NCBI GenBank assembly: GCA_029210565.1
Contig: JARGFQ010000013.1
Span: 20,148 to 84,147 of the forward strand
DNA length: 64,000 bases
Reading direction: 5' to 3'
DNA from: Bacteroidales bacterium
GTDB taxonomy: Bacteria; Bacteroidota; Bacteroidia; Bacteroidales; VadinHA17
Positions 53,798-62,303 of the stretch are shown here, one piece after another. The translations under genes were made by a program, and so were the position numbers. The notes under the pieces were generated by a model. That model was given only the letters and a program-made list of their open reading frames with translations. It was not told where the DNA came from and made no database searches. The first letter of the stretch is position 1, and every line of letters starts with the position of its first letter.

Positions 53798-56014
53798 ATG
53801 ACCGATAAATCGTTTGCCATAGAGGGGATGAACTGCGCATCGTGTGCAGCTCATGTAGAGAAGGCAACTGCAAAGGTTGACGGAATATCATTTGCCAGCG
53901 TAAACCTGGCAACGGAGCGGCTGACAGTGAAATTTGACGATAAGCGCACATCCCCTGACCAGATCATCGATGCTGTCACCAGGGCAGGCTACAGGGCTAT
54001 CGATGATGAGAAGGAACGCAAGGCCAGGCGCTCGGAAACCGAAAAGCTGAAGACCAGGCTCATCTGGTCACTCATCTTCACCATACCTCTTCTGACACTG
54101 GCCATGGCTGCCATGGCAGGAGCCAGACTGCCGGCATTCACAGACCCGGGAACAAACCCCGTGGTATTTGCCCTCTTGCAGTTTGCTCTTGCCACCGGAG
54201 TCATAGTGACAGGCCGTCACTTCTATACAGCCGGAACTAAGACCCTGCTGAAGGGGAATCCGGGTATGGATACCCTTGTGGCCATGGGCACAGCCGCGGC
54301 ATACATATACAGCATTTATGCCACATTAAGGATTGCAGGGGGCGACAGTCACTTCGTCCACAACCTCTATTATGAATCGGCGGCAACTATTATAACACTG
54401 ATACTTACCGGACGTTACCTGGAATCGCGATCAAGGTCGAAGGCCGGCAGTGCCATCAGGGAGCTACTCTCCCTCTCCCCTCCCCTGGCCACCGTCATCC
54501 GCGACGGTAAGGAAAAGAGAGTGCCGGCAGCAAAGGTAGCAGAGGGAGACCTTCTTATAGTGAAGCCCGGCGAACGGTACCCGGTTGACGGTGTCATAAC
54601 TGAAGGAGAGACATCATCAGACGAATCGATGCTCACAGGAGAGAGCACACCTGTGGAGAAGGGAATTGGTTCGGAGGTAACCGGGGCAAGCATCAACATA
54701 AACGGTTCCGTTACATACCGGGCTACACGCGTAGGCAGTGCCACCACCCTGGCACAGATAATCAAAATGGTGGAGGAGGCACAGGGATCAAAGGCGCCGA
54801 TAGCCAGGCTTGCTGATAAAATATCGGGGATATTTGTCCCGGTGGTCATGCTTCTCGCCCTGCTGTCAGCTTCGGGCTGGCTCCTGGGTACGGGCGATTT
54901 CAGGCTTGCCTTTACAGTACTTATCTCCGTACTTATAATTGCATGTCCCTGTGCTCTCGGACTGGCCACCCCGGTAGCAGTGATGGTCGGCACGGGCAGA
55001 GGTGCCAGGCACGGCATATTCATAAAGAGCGGAGCGGCACTCGAGACAGCTCGCAAGGCAACAGTGGTAGTGCTTGACAAGACAGGCACGATAACGACGG
55101 GCAGACATGCAGTCACAGACATTGTCCCCGCTGTGGGATCGGACAGGGAAGAGCTCTTGGCACTCGCAGCCTCGGCAGAGAAGAGGTCAGAACACCCTGT
55201 TGCCGGTGCGGTGACAGAGTATGTGGAAGAGAACGGAATAACCACCGCGGCACCGGAGAGGTTCAGCGCACTGCCCGGATACGGAGTGGAAGCCTTTGCC
55301 AGCGGGAGACACATCCTTGCCGGCAACAGGCCGCTGATGAGAGAACGGAAGATTGATACTGCTGAGATGGAGACCGCAGCCGAATCCCTTGCTTCGGCAG
55401 GCAAAACAGTACTCTTTGTGGCTGCTGATGGCAAATGCCAGGGAGTGATAGCCGTCGCCGACACCATAAGAGCAGACTCTGCGGAGGCTGTAAGGCAGAT
55501 GAGCAAAATGGGACTTGTGGTGATGATGATCACCGGCGACAGCCAGGCAACAGCAAAGCATATAGCAGAAGAGGCCGGCATAGGCAATGTCATTGCAGGC
55601 GTACTGCCCGGAGACAAGGCAGGAGAGATACGAAAAATAAAAAACGGCGGAAAAAGCGTCATCATGGTCGGCGACGGCATCAATGACGCCCCGGCACTTG
55701 CAACTGCTGATGTGGGCATAGCAATCGGTTCCGGCACAGATGTGGCTATGGAGGCGGCAGATGTGGTGCTGATGAAGAGCGACCTCCGTGATGTCGTCAC
55801 GACACTTAAACTGAGCCGTGCCACCATAAAAAACATTAAACAAAATCTCTTCTGGGCTTTCTTTTACAACATCCTCGGCATCCCGGTGGCCATGGGAGTC
55901 CTGCATCTGTTCGGCGGGCCGCTCCTGAACCCGATGATCGCTGCAGCCGCCATGAGCTTCAGCTCTGTCTCAGTGGTCTGGAATGCATTGAGGCTCAGGA
56001 ATATCAGGTTGTAA
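53798..56014 (+). CDS. copA: Cu(I)-exporting P1B-type ATPase
   Basis: A 738-residue inner-membrane copper pump. It has one N-terminal HMA domain (GMNCASCAAHVEKA, about residues 9-22), eight membrane segments, the CPC metal site (LIIACPCALGLATPVAV, about 380), the phosphorylation motif DKTGTITTG (about 426), SEHPVAGAV (about 464) and GDGINDAPAL (about 624). The CPC plus the HMA CxxC indicate monovalent copper or silver. Together with the Cus-like RND operon 7 kb away it provides cytoplasmic and periplasmic export. It is followed 115 bp later by a small EF-hand-like protein gene. Confidence 0.95.
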   Translation: MTDKSFAIEGMNCASCAAHVEKATAKVDGISFASVNLATERLTVKFDDKRTSPDQIIDAVTRAGYRAIDDEKERKARRSETEKLKTRLIWSLIFTIPLLTLAMAAMAGARLPAFTDPGTNPVVFALLQFALATGVIVTGRHFYTAGTKTLLKGNPGMDTLVAMGTAAAYIYSIYATLRIAGGDSHFVHNLYYESAATIITLILTGRYLESRSRSKAGSAIRELLSLSPPLATVIRDGKEKRVPAAKVAEGDLLIVKPGERYPVDGVITEGETSSDESMLTGESTPVEKGIGSEVTGASININGSVTYRATRVGSATTLAQIIKMVEEAQGSKAPIARLADKISGIFVPVVMLLALLSASGWLLGTGDFRLAFTVLISVLIIACPCALGLATPVAVMVGTGRGARHGIFIKSGAALETARKATVVVLDKTGTITTGRHAVTDIVPAVGSDREELLALAASAEKRSEHPVAGAVTEYVEENGITTAAPERFSALPGYGVEAFASGRHILAGNRPLMRERKIDTAEMETAAESLASAGKTVLFVAADGKCQGVIAVADTIRADSAEAVRQMSKMGLVVMMITGDSQATAKHIAEEAGIGNVIAGVLPGDKAGEIRKIKNGGKSVIMVGDGINDAPALATADVGIAIGSGTDVAMEAADVVLMKSDLRDVVTTLKLSRATIKNIKQNLFWAFFYNILGIPVAMGVLHLFGGPLLNPMIAAAAMSFSSVSVVWNALRLRNIRL

Positions 56015-56129
56015 CAAAAAATTTCTTCACTTTTCCGGTCACCCTCGTTAAACCTTTTGTGATTGTTTTCATCAGAGTAATTGTAAACAAGAAACAAACA
56101 AAAAAAGTAATAACGAAAAACAATTAAAC

Positions 56130-56561
56130 ATGAAAACAAGACTATTCTTTACGGTAGCAGCGTTCATAGCAATGACGGCGATAGCCTCGGCACAGACTGC
56201 ACAGCAGAATCCTGATCAGACCATCGGAAAAGGCCGTGCAGCAGGCAACGTTTATGTCGATGCTGACAAGGACGGCGTTTGCGATAATTACACCAACGGA
56301 ACGAGGCCAGGCCGCAGGGCCTACTCGGCAGGAGCCATCCAGGCAGCAACCAACCGCGGTACTGGTCAGGGGCAAGGACTGGCTCAGGGCCCGAGAAACG
56401 GCCAGGGAAGAGCAGCTATGGCCGGTCAGGGAAGAGGAATGGGCCGTGCCACCGGCATCGCCCCGGGAAGAGGCCGTTTTAACGGTAAAGGTCCTGCATT
56501 CGTCGATGCAAATAACGACGGTGTATGCGATAACATGGAGACAGCACCCGCAAAGAAATAA
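56130..56561 (+). CDS. small exported protein with two EF-hand-like loops and Gly/Gln-rich linker
   Basis: A 143-residue exported protein with a signal peptide (MKTRLFFTVAAFIAMTAIASAQT). Near each end of the mature part is a DxDxDG-type loop, VDADKDGVCDN and VDANNDGVCDN, each with a cysteine at position 8. Between them lies a Gly/Gln/Arg-rich linker (RGTGQGQGLAQGPRNGQGRA and similar). The loops resemble EF-hand or dockerin calcium sites; the paired cysteines could instead bind copper or form a disulfide. A clear terminator follows, so it ends its transcript. The function is unknown; the position after copA suggests a metal role. Confidence 0.75.
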   Translation: MKTRLFFTVAAFIAMTAIASAQTAQQNPDQTIGKGRAAGNVYVDADKDGVCDNYTNGTRPGRRAYSAGAIQAATNRGTGQGQGLAQGPRNGQGRAAMAGQGRGMGRATGIAPGRGRFNGKGPAFVDANNDGVCDNMETAPAKK

Positions 56562-56583
56562 GCATTTATCAACGTTGAATGAA

Positions 56584-56612
56584 AGAGAGACCCTGACCGG
56601 TCTCTTTTTTTT
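56584..56612 (+). terminator. rho-independent terminator after the EF-hand-like gene
   Basis: AGAGACC (56586-56592) pairs with GGTCTCT (56599-56605) around CTGACC, followed by a run of T. It ends the transcript 22 nt after the stop codon. Confidence 0.85.
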
Positions 56613-56625
56613 GTTTCAAAACCGG

Positions 56626-56660
56626 CAAAAATCGCAAATCGCAAATCGCAAATCGAAATT
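56626..56660. repeat. ATCGCAA heptad repeat
   Basis: At least three exact copies of the 7-bp unit ATCGCAA followed by ATCGAAATT, lying between a terminator and the next gene. The unit recalls the two-copy repeat at 31685-31754. Confidence 0.75.
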
Positions 56661-56713
56661 CTACTATTGCCTGCAATTATTTCTATACTAACTTTAACCT
56701 TTAACCTTCAATC

Positions 56714-58798
56714 TTGTACCTGAGCATAATCATTCCGATGTACAACGAAGCCGGTGCCATCACCGTAACGCTGGAGAGGGTCATCAATACCGTGATGCCT
56801 GATTTCGTCCGTCAGGTTGAGGTGATAATCGTTGACGACTGTTCGACGGATAACTCTCCTGAGCTGGCAGAAAAATTCAGCGGAGGATCCGCGGATATCA
56901 GGGTGATCAGGCTCAACCTCAACGCCGGAAAGGGAGCAGCGATAGCTGCAGGCGTCGATGCGGCAAACGGTGATACCATACTGGTGCAGGATGCTGACCT
57001 CGAACTGGATCCTGCATATATACCGGCACTGCTGAAGGAGTATTATGAGGCGGAGAAAGATATCGTGAGCGGCACAAGGTTCAGAACCGGCCGGCGCTAC
57101 CGTGGTCATGCTGCCCCCGCGGCCACCGCCAACAGGATACTCTCGTCCGTTGCTTCGAAGATGACCGGAAGAAAAATTACAGACCTGACCTGCGGCTACA
57201 AGCTCTTCAGCAAGGCTCTCTACCGGAAGCTGAACCTGAAGGAGAAAGGATTCGGATTTGAGACTGAACTGATGCTCAGGGCATTGCATGACAGAGACAC
57301 ATCTTACGGCGAAACAGATGTAACCTACCTGCCCAGAAAACGGCAGGAGGGCAAGAAGATCAGGATAAGTGACGGGCTTGCCATCACCGGAAACATTTTC
57401 AGGTATGGCCTGCATGGAAGAGACTGGCGGTCAGCGCTGACCATTGCCTTCATCATCATATTCATGACGGTCAATATGCTTAGTGTAAAACACTGGAGAG
57501 ATGAGCGAAGGGTCCTCGAGTGGGATGCAATAAGCTATTATGCGTACCTCCCTGCAGCTTTCATATATCATGATCTCTCCCTGGGCTTTGCTGACGGCTA
57601 TGAGGGCCCTCATAAACTGCTTGTCTGGCCTGAGAAGGGCCCAGGGGACAAGTATGTCATCAAGACAACCATGGGACTATCCGTACTATGGCTTCCATTT
57701 TTTCTAGCCGGACATGCCGCAGCCATCGTCACGGGAGCCGATGCCGGAGGATACAGCGAACCATACAAGTTCTTCCTGCTGCTCTCCGCACTGCTGTTTC
57801 TGCTGACAGGACTGATATATCTCCGACGGATACTGCTCAACCATGCCTCAGATAAAATAACAGCACTGGTGCTGGCTGCCTTCGCCTTTGGCACCAACCT
57901 CTACTGGTACACTTTGTTCCAGGGCACGATGGCGCATGTATACAACTTTGCACTGATAACTGCTTTTGCATTTTACTCGATGAGATGGCATGAACAGCCC
58001 GGGGGCGTGAACGCAAAACACAGGGTCGGCCAGGCTGTCAGGCTCGGGTTGCTGGTTGGATTGATTTCACTCATCAGACCTACCAACATCATCATCGTAA
58101 TCTTCTTCCTCCTGTATGGAGTGAACACATGGAACCAGATGAAGGAGAGGGCATCCGCACTCATAAGAGACTACAGGCTGCTGCTCCTCATGGCCGTGAC
58201 GGCAGTAGTAATCTGGTTGCCACAGATGCTTTACTGGAAGGAGATGACCGGCCACTGGCTCTGGTTCTCCTACGGCAGCGACGAACGCTTCTTCTTTGGT
58301 GACCCGGCAATAGTGAAGGGGCTTTTCAGCTGGCGAAAGGGACTATTCATCTACACACCACTTATGATCATCTCATTCGCCGGCATCATCGTACTATGGA
58401 TCAGAAGATCGCCCCACGCCCTGGCTGTCACCACCTTTGTCCCGCTAAACATCTATATCATCTTCTCATGGTGGTGCTGGTGGTACGGCGGAGGGTTCGG
58501 CCAGCGGGCCTTCATCGACAGCTATGCACTGATGGCTGTCGCAGCTGCCGCGTTGCTCTCGCAGTCATTTACAGCCGGCAGGAGATTTATCAGGGTTGCA
58601 GTCATGACAGCCTTCCTGCTTTTTGCCACCCTGGGCATCTTCAACAACATACAATACTATCACGGAGCCATCCACTGGGACTCCATGACCAGGGAAGCCT
58701 GGTTTGATTCCTTCGGACGCGTCAGGCCGTCGGCACGGTTCAATCAACTGCTCGAGGCTCCTGACTATGAGATGGCAAAAAAGGGCGCCGACAGATAA
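56714..58798 (+). CDS. GT2 glycosyltransferase fused to a polytopic membrane domain
   Basis: A 694-residue fusion. Residues 1-235 are a dolichyl-phosphate-sugar synthase-like GT2 (LSIIIPMYNEAGA, VIIVDDCSTDNS, QDADLELDP, and ITDLTCGYKLFSK). Residues about 245-690 have about 11 membrane helices and a GT-C-like pattern (WDAISYYAYLPAAFIYHD, NLYWYTLFQGTMAH). It starts with TTG at 56714: a stop (56702) precedes it and the first ATG lies inside the conserved motif. Such fusions may make a polyprenyl-phosphate sugar and pass it across the membrane; the acceptor is unknown. Confidence 0.85.
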   Translation: MYLSIIIPMYNEAGAITVTLERVINTVMPDFVRQVEVIIVDDCSTDNSPELAEKFSGGSADIRVIRLNLNAGKGAAIAAGVDAANGDTILVQDADLELDPAYIPALLKEYYEAEKDIVSGTRFRTGRRYRGHAAPAATANRILSSVASKMTGRKITDLTCGYKLFSKALYRKLNLKEKGFGFETELMLRALHDRDTSYGETDVTYLPRKRQEGKKIRISDGLAITGNIFRYGLHGRDWRSALTIAFIIIFMTVNMLSVKHWRDERRVLEWDAISYYAYLPAAFIYHDLSLGFADGYEGPHKLLVWPEKGPGDKYVIKTTMGLSVLWLPFFLAGHAAAIVTGADAGGYSEPYKFFLLLSALLFLLTGLIYLRRILLNHASDKITALVLAAFAFGTNLYWYTLFQGTMAHVYNFALITAFAFYSMRWHEQPGGVNAKHRVGQAVRLGLLVGLISLIRPTNIIIVIFFLLYGVNTWNQMKERASALIRDYRLLLLMAVTAVVIWLPQMLYWKEMTGHWLWFSYGSDERFFFGDPAIVKGLFSWRKGLFIYTPLMIISFAGIIVLWIRRSPHALAVTTFVPLNIYIIFSWWCWWYGGGFGQRAFIDSYALMAVAAAALLSQSFTAGRRFIRVAVMTAFLLFATLGIFNNIQYYHGAIHWDSMTREAWFDSFGRVRPSARFNQLLEAPDYEMAKKGADR

Positions 58799-58994
58799 CA
58801 TTCTGCCGGCAGCCCTGCAAACCAATTAACACAAGATCTTTATGATCGTCTCCGGCGAAAAGCCTTCAACTGCATGACTTATAGCCGCTCTATGCCAGAG
58901 ACGGGTTCTCTCATATGGCTGGCTGCCGCCTGTCAAATGCCATTGGTGATGTTCTCCCGGATGGCTGACTGAAGCATGCTGATTGTCGCCTCTG

Positions 58995-59417
58995 TTACTG
59001 AGCTTTCTCAATGCTCGATATGATGTAATCCTTCTGCTTCACACCAATGATCCTCTCCACCTCCTTGCCGTCACGGAAGAGTATCATGGTGGGGATATTC
59101 CTGATACCGTATCTGGAAGCTATCTGCTGATGTTCGTCAACATTCAGCTTATAAACGGTAGCCTTATCCTCCGTGGCTGCTGCCACATCATTCAGTATCG
59201 GGGCCATCATCTTGCATGGCATGCACCAGTCGGCCCAGAAGTCGACAAGCACCACCCCGCTTTTTGTCTTATGCGCAAAGTTCTGGGCTGTCAGGTGTTC
59301 AATCAGCTCACTGTCGGCAACTGCCGGTGTGTTCTTCATCTTATTGTATGAACGTATCACCAGAATCGCCAGTACAGCTATAACAACAAGTGCTATTATT
59401 AATCCTTTCATTTTCAT
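58995..59417 (-). CDS. membrane-anchored thioredoxin
   Basis: A 140-residue thioredoxin with an N-terminal membrane helix (GLIIALVVIAVLAILVI), so it probably faces the periplasm or is membrane tethered. The active site is WCMPCK, a variant of WCGPC, followed by the thioredoxin-fold residues (LNVDEHQQIASRYGIRNIPTMILFRDGKEV, with the cis-proline IPT). The ATG at 59417 is chosen; the longer frame adds a basic tail. It is downstream of trxB in the same orientation with a gap of 102 bp. Confidence 0.9.
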   Translation of the reverse strand: MKMKGLIIALVVIAVLAILVIRSYNKMKNTPAVADSELIEHLTAQNFAHKTKSGVVLVDFWADWCMPCKMMAPILNDVAAATEDKATVYKLNVDEHQQIASRYGIRNIPTMILFRDGKEVERIIGVKQKDYIISSIEKAQ

Positions 59418-59519
59418 AATTATATAAGTAAGTTTTTGCTTTTGTGATCGAATCCCCATGTAAATGAAATAGATTTTACGGGTATTTCTGTTTGCATAAC
59501 ATGCGGTTTCCGACTATAA

Positions 59520-60458
59520 TTATTTTCTCTTAAGTGAATGAAGGTAATCGGCAGCAGCCAGTGCCGCCACCGTACCGTCGGCCACGGCCGTGGTCACCTG
59601 ACGGTAACGCTTGACGGCAGCATCACCGGCAGCATAGACACCCTCAATGTTTGTTGACATGTCAGGGCCGGTAATGATCTCGCCCCTCTCATTGAGGCTA
59701 ACGAGGCCCTCCAGAGACTCTGTATTGGGCACATATCCTATGAAGATGAATACCCCGTCAGTCGTGAAGTCGCTTACATCACCCGTCAGCAGGTTCCTGA
59801 TCTTCACCCCCTCAAGCTTCTCATTGCCATAAAATGAGTCGATGGTTGACGACATAATGAAGCTGATCTTCGAATTGGCCTTTGCCTCTTCCACCGCATA
59901 TTCAAAAGCCTGGAAGTGGTCAAACTGATGGACCACCGTTACCCTTGTGGCATAATTGGTGAGCGATACAGCCTCCCCCAGTGCCGAGTTGCCTCCACCA
60001 ACCACCACTATCTCCTTTCCTGTAAAGAAGTCGCCGTCACAGGTGGCACAGTATGAGATGCCCCTGCCCCGGAATGTATCCTCATCGGAGACACCAAGGG
60101 CGCGTGATCGACCTCCGGGTGCCAGTATCATTGCATCAGAACTGTATGTCTGTCCGTCAGCGGTGGTAACACTCTTCGTTGCTCCCTCAAGGTCGAATGA
60201 GCTGATCTCGACGTTCCCTTTCACCACGGCGCCAAAGGAGGCAGCCTGCTTCTTCATCACGGCACCGAGCATATACCCGTTGATCTTTTCAATGCCGGGG
60301 TAGTTGGCAATTTCATGGGTCAACGTCATCTGTCCGCCTGGCGTACCCTCCGTCAGCACCAGCGTCCTGAGCCTGGCTCGGGAGAGATAGATCGCAGCAG
60401 TCAGTCCTGCCGGACCGCCTCCGAGAACGATGACGTCAAAATGAGAGTTCTCAGTCAT
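59520..60458 (-). CDS. trxB: thioredoxin-disulfide reductase
   Basis: A 312-residue NADPH-dependent flavoprotein that reduces thioredoxin. It shows the FAD motif VLGGGPAGLTAAIYLSRAR, the redox-active CATC (SYCATCDGDFF), the NADPH motif VVGGGNSALGEA and the C-terminal GVYAAGDAAVKRYRQVTTAVADG. The ATG at 60458 is 1 nt after the stop of the thioredoxin-like gene, so the genes are coupled. It probably serves the thioredoxins on both sides. Confidence 0.95.
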   Translation of the reverse strand: MTENSHFDVIVLGGGPAGLTAAIYLSRARLRTLVLTEGTPGGQMTLTHEIANYPGIEKINGYMLGAVMKKQAASFGAVVKGNVEISSFDLEGATKSVTTADGQTYSSDAMILAPGGRSRALGVSDEDTFRGRGISYCATCDGDFFTGKEIVVVGGGNSALGEAVSLTNYATRVTVVHQFDHFQAFEYAVEEAKANSKISFIMSSTIDSFYGNEKLEGVKIRNLLTGDVSDFTTDGVFIFIGYVPNTESLEGLVSLNERGEIITGPDMSTNIEGVYAAGDAAVKRYRQVTTAVADGTVAALAAADYLHSLKRK

Positions 60459-60459
60459 T

Positions 60460-60813
60460 TCAGCCTTTGTGATTGCCAAAGTGGTTGTCGAGGATGCCCT
60501 TTACCTGCGACATATTCTGGATGCTCGAGGTGGCATGGACCATCTTTCCGTCCTTGTAATAAACCGTATAGGGCAGTCCCATAAATCCCCTGGTCAGCGA
60601 GGCCGAGCGGATCACCTGTGCCTCGGGATTATCAAAATCCATATCGAAAAACTTAACATTGGTATATTCCGCCTCAAGCTCTTCCATGATACCGTATACG
60701 GGGATGCACATAGGCCCCATTCTGCCGCAGCATACCATTACATTTTCATTCTCACTGATGATTTTTTCGAGCTGCTCAGTAGTCTCGACATGATTTAAGT
60801 TTGTGTATAACAT
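60460..60813 (-). CDS. thioredoxin-like protein with single active-site cysteine (MCIP)
   Basis: A 117-residue thioredoxin-fold protein. Where thioredoxins have WCGPC it reads VCCGRMGPMCIPVY, so only a monothiol C-I-P (plus an upstream CC) is available. It keeps the fold elements FFDMDFDNPEAQVIRSASLTRGFMGLPYTVYYKDGK with cis-proline LPY. It lies between an OsmC-like gene and trxB, with one base between its stop and the trxB ATG. The role is unknown; it could carry a mixed disulfide or bind a metal. Confidence 0.8.
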   Translation of the reverse strand: MLYTNLNHVETTEQLEKIISENENVMVCCGRMGPMCIPVYGIMEELEAEYTNVKFFDMDFDNPEAQVIRSASLTRGFMGLPYTVYYKDGKMVHATSSIQNMSQVKGILDNHFGNHKG

Positions 60814-60920
60814 GTTTCTATTTATTTGATTACTAATTAATTCTCTTTAATGGGCAGTGGTGCCAGTCTTCAATCGGCAGTCTCAGTAGTTGGGCGGAAC
60901 TGTAGACTGAGGACTGAACT

Positions 60921-61337
60921 TCAGACCAGTTTTATTTCGTGGGTCAGATCTATCCCTGCCTTGCGGTATACTGCCGATACGCCACAGTAACGCTCCTCCG
61001 AAAGACTGACAGCCTTTTCCAGCTTTTCCATATCAAGGTCCTTTCCTCGGAACTCGTAGATAACCTTTATCTTATAGTAGGTCTTCGGATGTTCGTCAGT
61101 GGTATCACCCGCAACCACAACATTGAAAAAGTCAATCTCCTGGCGCATCTTTTTAAGAAGTGATACCACATCCATACCTGTGCATCCTGCCAGGGCTGCC
61201 AGCATCAGGGGTTTGGGCCGGGGACCGGAATTACCGCCTCCGACACTCTCGTCGGCGTCAATCATGAAGTGGTGCCCGTTTACTTCCGTTTCAAATTGCA
61301 TATTGCCTTGCCAGGTCGTTTCTACTCTGCTTTTCAT
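60921..61337 (-). CDS. OsmC family peroxiredoxin-like protein
   Basis: A 138-residue OsmC/Ohr-fold protein. It contains the N-terminal strand-rich region (VNGHHFMIDADESVGGGNSGPRPKPLML) and the helix with the first cysteine (AALAGCTGMDVVSLLKKM), and the second site in SEERYCGVSAVYRK. Both cysteines of the family are present, so it could reduce organic hydroperoxides with thiols from the nearby thioredoxin system. It is the first gene of the minus-strand redox unit and divergent from a Crp/Fnr gene. Confidence 0.88.
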   Translation of the reverse strand: MKSRVETTWQGNMQFETEVNGHHFMIDADESVGGGNSGPRPKPLMLAALAGCTGMDVVSLLKKMRQEIDFFNVVVAGDTTDEHPKTYYKIKVIYEFRGKDLDMEKLEKAVSLSEERYCGVSAVYRKAGIDLTHEIKLV

Positions 61338-61360
61338 TTATGGTTCTTTAAAATTCTCTG

Positions 61361-61368
61361 CAAAGGTA
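61361..61368 (-). promoter_or_regulatory. -7 box (TACCTTTG) of the OsmC-thioredoxin unit
   Basis: CAAAGGTA on the plus strand reads TACCTTTG on the minus strand, 23 nt before the OsmC ATG at 61337. No clear -33 TTG is visible. Confidence 0.4.
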
Positions 61369-61525
61369 ACCCGGATAAGGCTGGCATTTGGTTCGACCAG
61401 AGATTCATGCACCATTGCCCGAATTGAAACAGGACAATAAAAAAAATGACACCGATCAACTCTAAATCATCAACCTCCTGAGCCGTAACAAGATAATAAC
61501 CTGTCGCTGAAACAACGTTTATTTG

Positions 61526-61533
61526 TACATTTG
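61526..61533 (+). promoter_or_regulatory. -7 box (TACATTTG) of the Crp/Fnr gene
   Basis: TACATTTG fits TAnnTTTG and ends 16 nt before the ATG at 61550. It faces away from the OsmC promoter across about 160 bp, a region that could hold the regulator's own site. Confidence 0.45.
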
Positions 61534-61549
61534 TCATTCAATTGCAGAG

Positions 61550-62245
61550 ATGAAGACCATCAGTAAAACAGATAAAGATTTTGTCTGTGATATAACTCTC
61601 CCCTGTTTCTCGGAGCTGACAGCAGAGGAGACGGAGTTGGTGCGTGACAGCCGAGTGCAGATACTCTTCCGTCGCGGTGAGAACATCACCAAGCAGGGGG
61701 CATTTGCCTCCTATGTCATATTCATAGTCAGCGGATTTTCGAGGCAGTACATCGAATGCACCAACGGCCGCGACTATAACCTGCGCATCATCACTCCCGG
61801 TGAGATGGTGGGTCTGTCAGCCGTCTTCAACAGAAACACCTTCAACTACTCAGTGGTAGCTGTCACCGAGACGACAGGTTTCCTTATAGAAAAAGAGGCC
61901 ATTGCATCCCTGATAAAACAGAACGGCTCTTTTGGCTTCAGCATCATAAGACGCTACTGTGAGCACAATGCAGGGTTATATACAGCCATAGACCAGCTCC
62001 TCCATCAGCAGACCAACGGGCGTATGGCTACAGTCCTGCTCAAGCTTGCCCCGGAGAACTTGGGCGGAGAGGATGTCATAAGGCATCTCTCCCGGCGCGA
62101 GCTGGCGGACTTTGCGGGCATATCCACAGAAGGTGCGGTGAAGGTGTTAAAGAGCTTTGAGAGAGACGGTCTGATAAAGCTCTCTGACAAAAGCATAGTC
62201 CTCCTCGACAGGCGCAGGCTGGAGGAGGTCAGCAGGACAGGTTAG
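61550..62245 (+). CDS. Crp/Fnr family transcriptional regulator
   Basis: A 231-residue regulator with a cyclic-nucleotide-binding-like sensor domain (FRRGENITKQGAFASYVIFIVSGFSRQYI, then LRIITPGEMVGLSAVF) and a C-terminal winged helix with recognition region HLSRRELADFAGISTEGAVKVLKSFERDGLI. The N-terminal cysteines lie in FVCDITLPCF, so an iron-sulfur or thiol sensor is possible but not proven. It is divergent from the OsmC/thioredoxin genes, which makes that redox unit its likeliest target. A perfect terminator follows the stop codon. Confidence 0.9.
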   Translation: MKTISKTDKDFVCDITLPCFSELTAEETELVRDSRVQILFRRGENITKQGAFASYVIFIVSGFSRQYIECTNGRDYNLRIITPGEMVGLSAVFNRNTFNYSVVAVTETTGFLIEKEAIASLIKQNGSFGFSIIRRYCEHNAGLYTAIDQLLHQQTNGRMATVLLKLAPENLGGEDVIRHLSRRELADFAGISTEGAVKVLKSFERDGLIKLSDKSIVLLDRRRLEEVSRTG

Positions 62246-62249
62246 AAAG

Positions 62250-62283
62250 AGAGAGGGCTGCCAACGGGCAGCCCTCTCTTTCT
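62250..62283. terminator. terminator hairpin after the Crp/Fnr gene
   Basis: AGAGAGGGCTGCC (62250-62262) pairs perfectly with GGCAGCCCTCTCT (62267-62279) around AACG, followed by a T-rich run. It sits 5 nt after the Crp stop codon and ends before the convergent adhesin gene, so it may serve both. Confidence 0.85.
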
Positions 62284-62303
62284 TACAGGCTGATAATCAA
62301 CGA

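Noticed and set aside
54415..55836. Long minus-strand frame of 473 codons
   Set aside because: Antisense to copA; serine/alanine-rich translation typical of a shadow frame.
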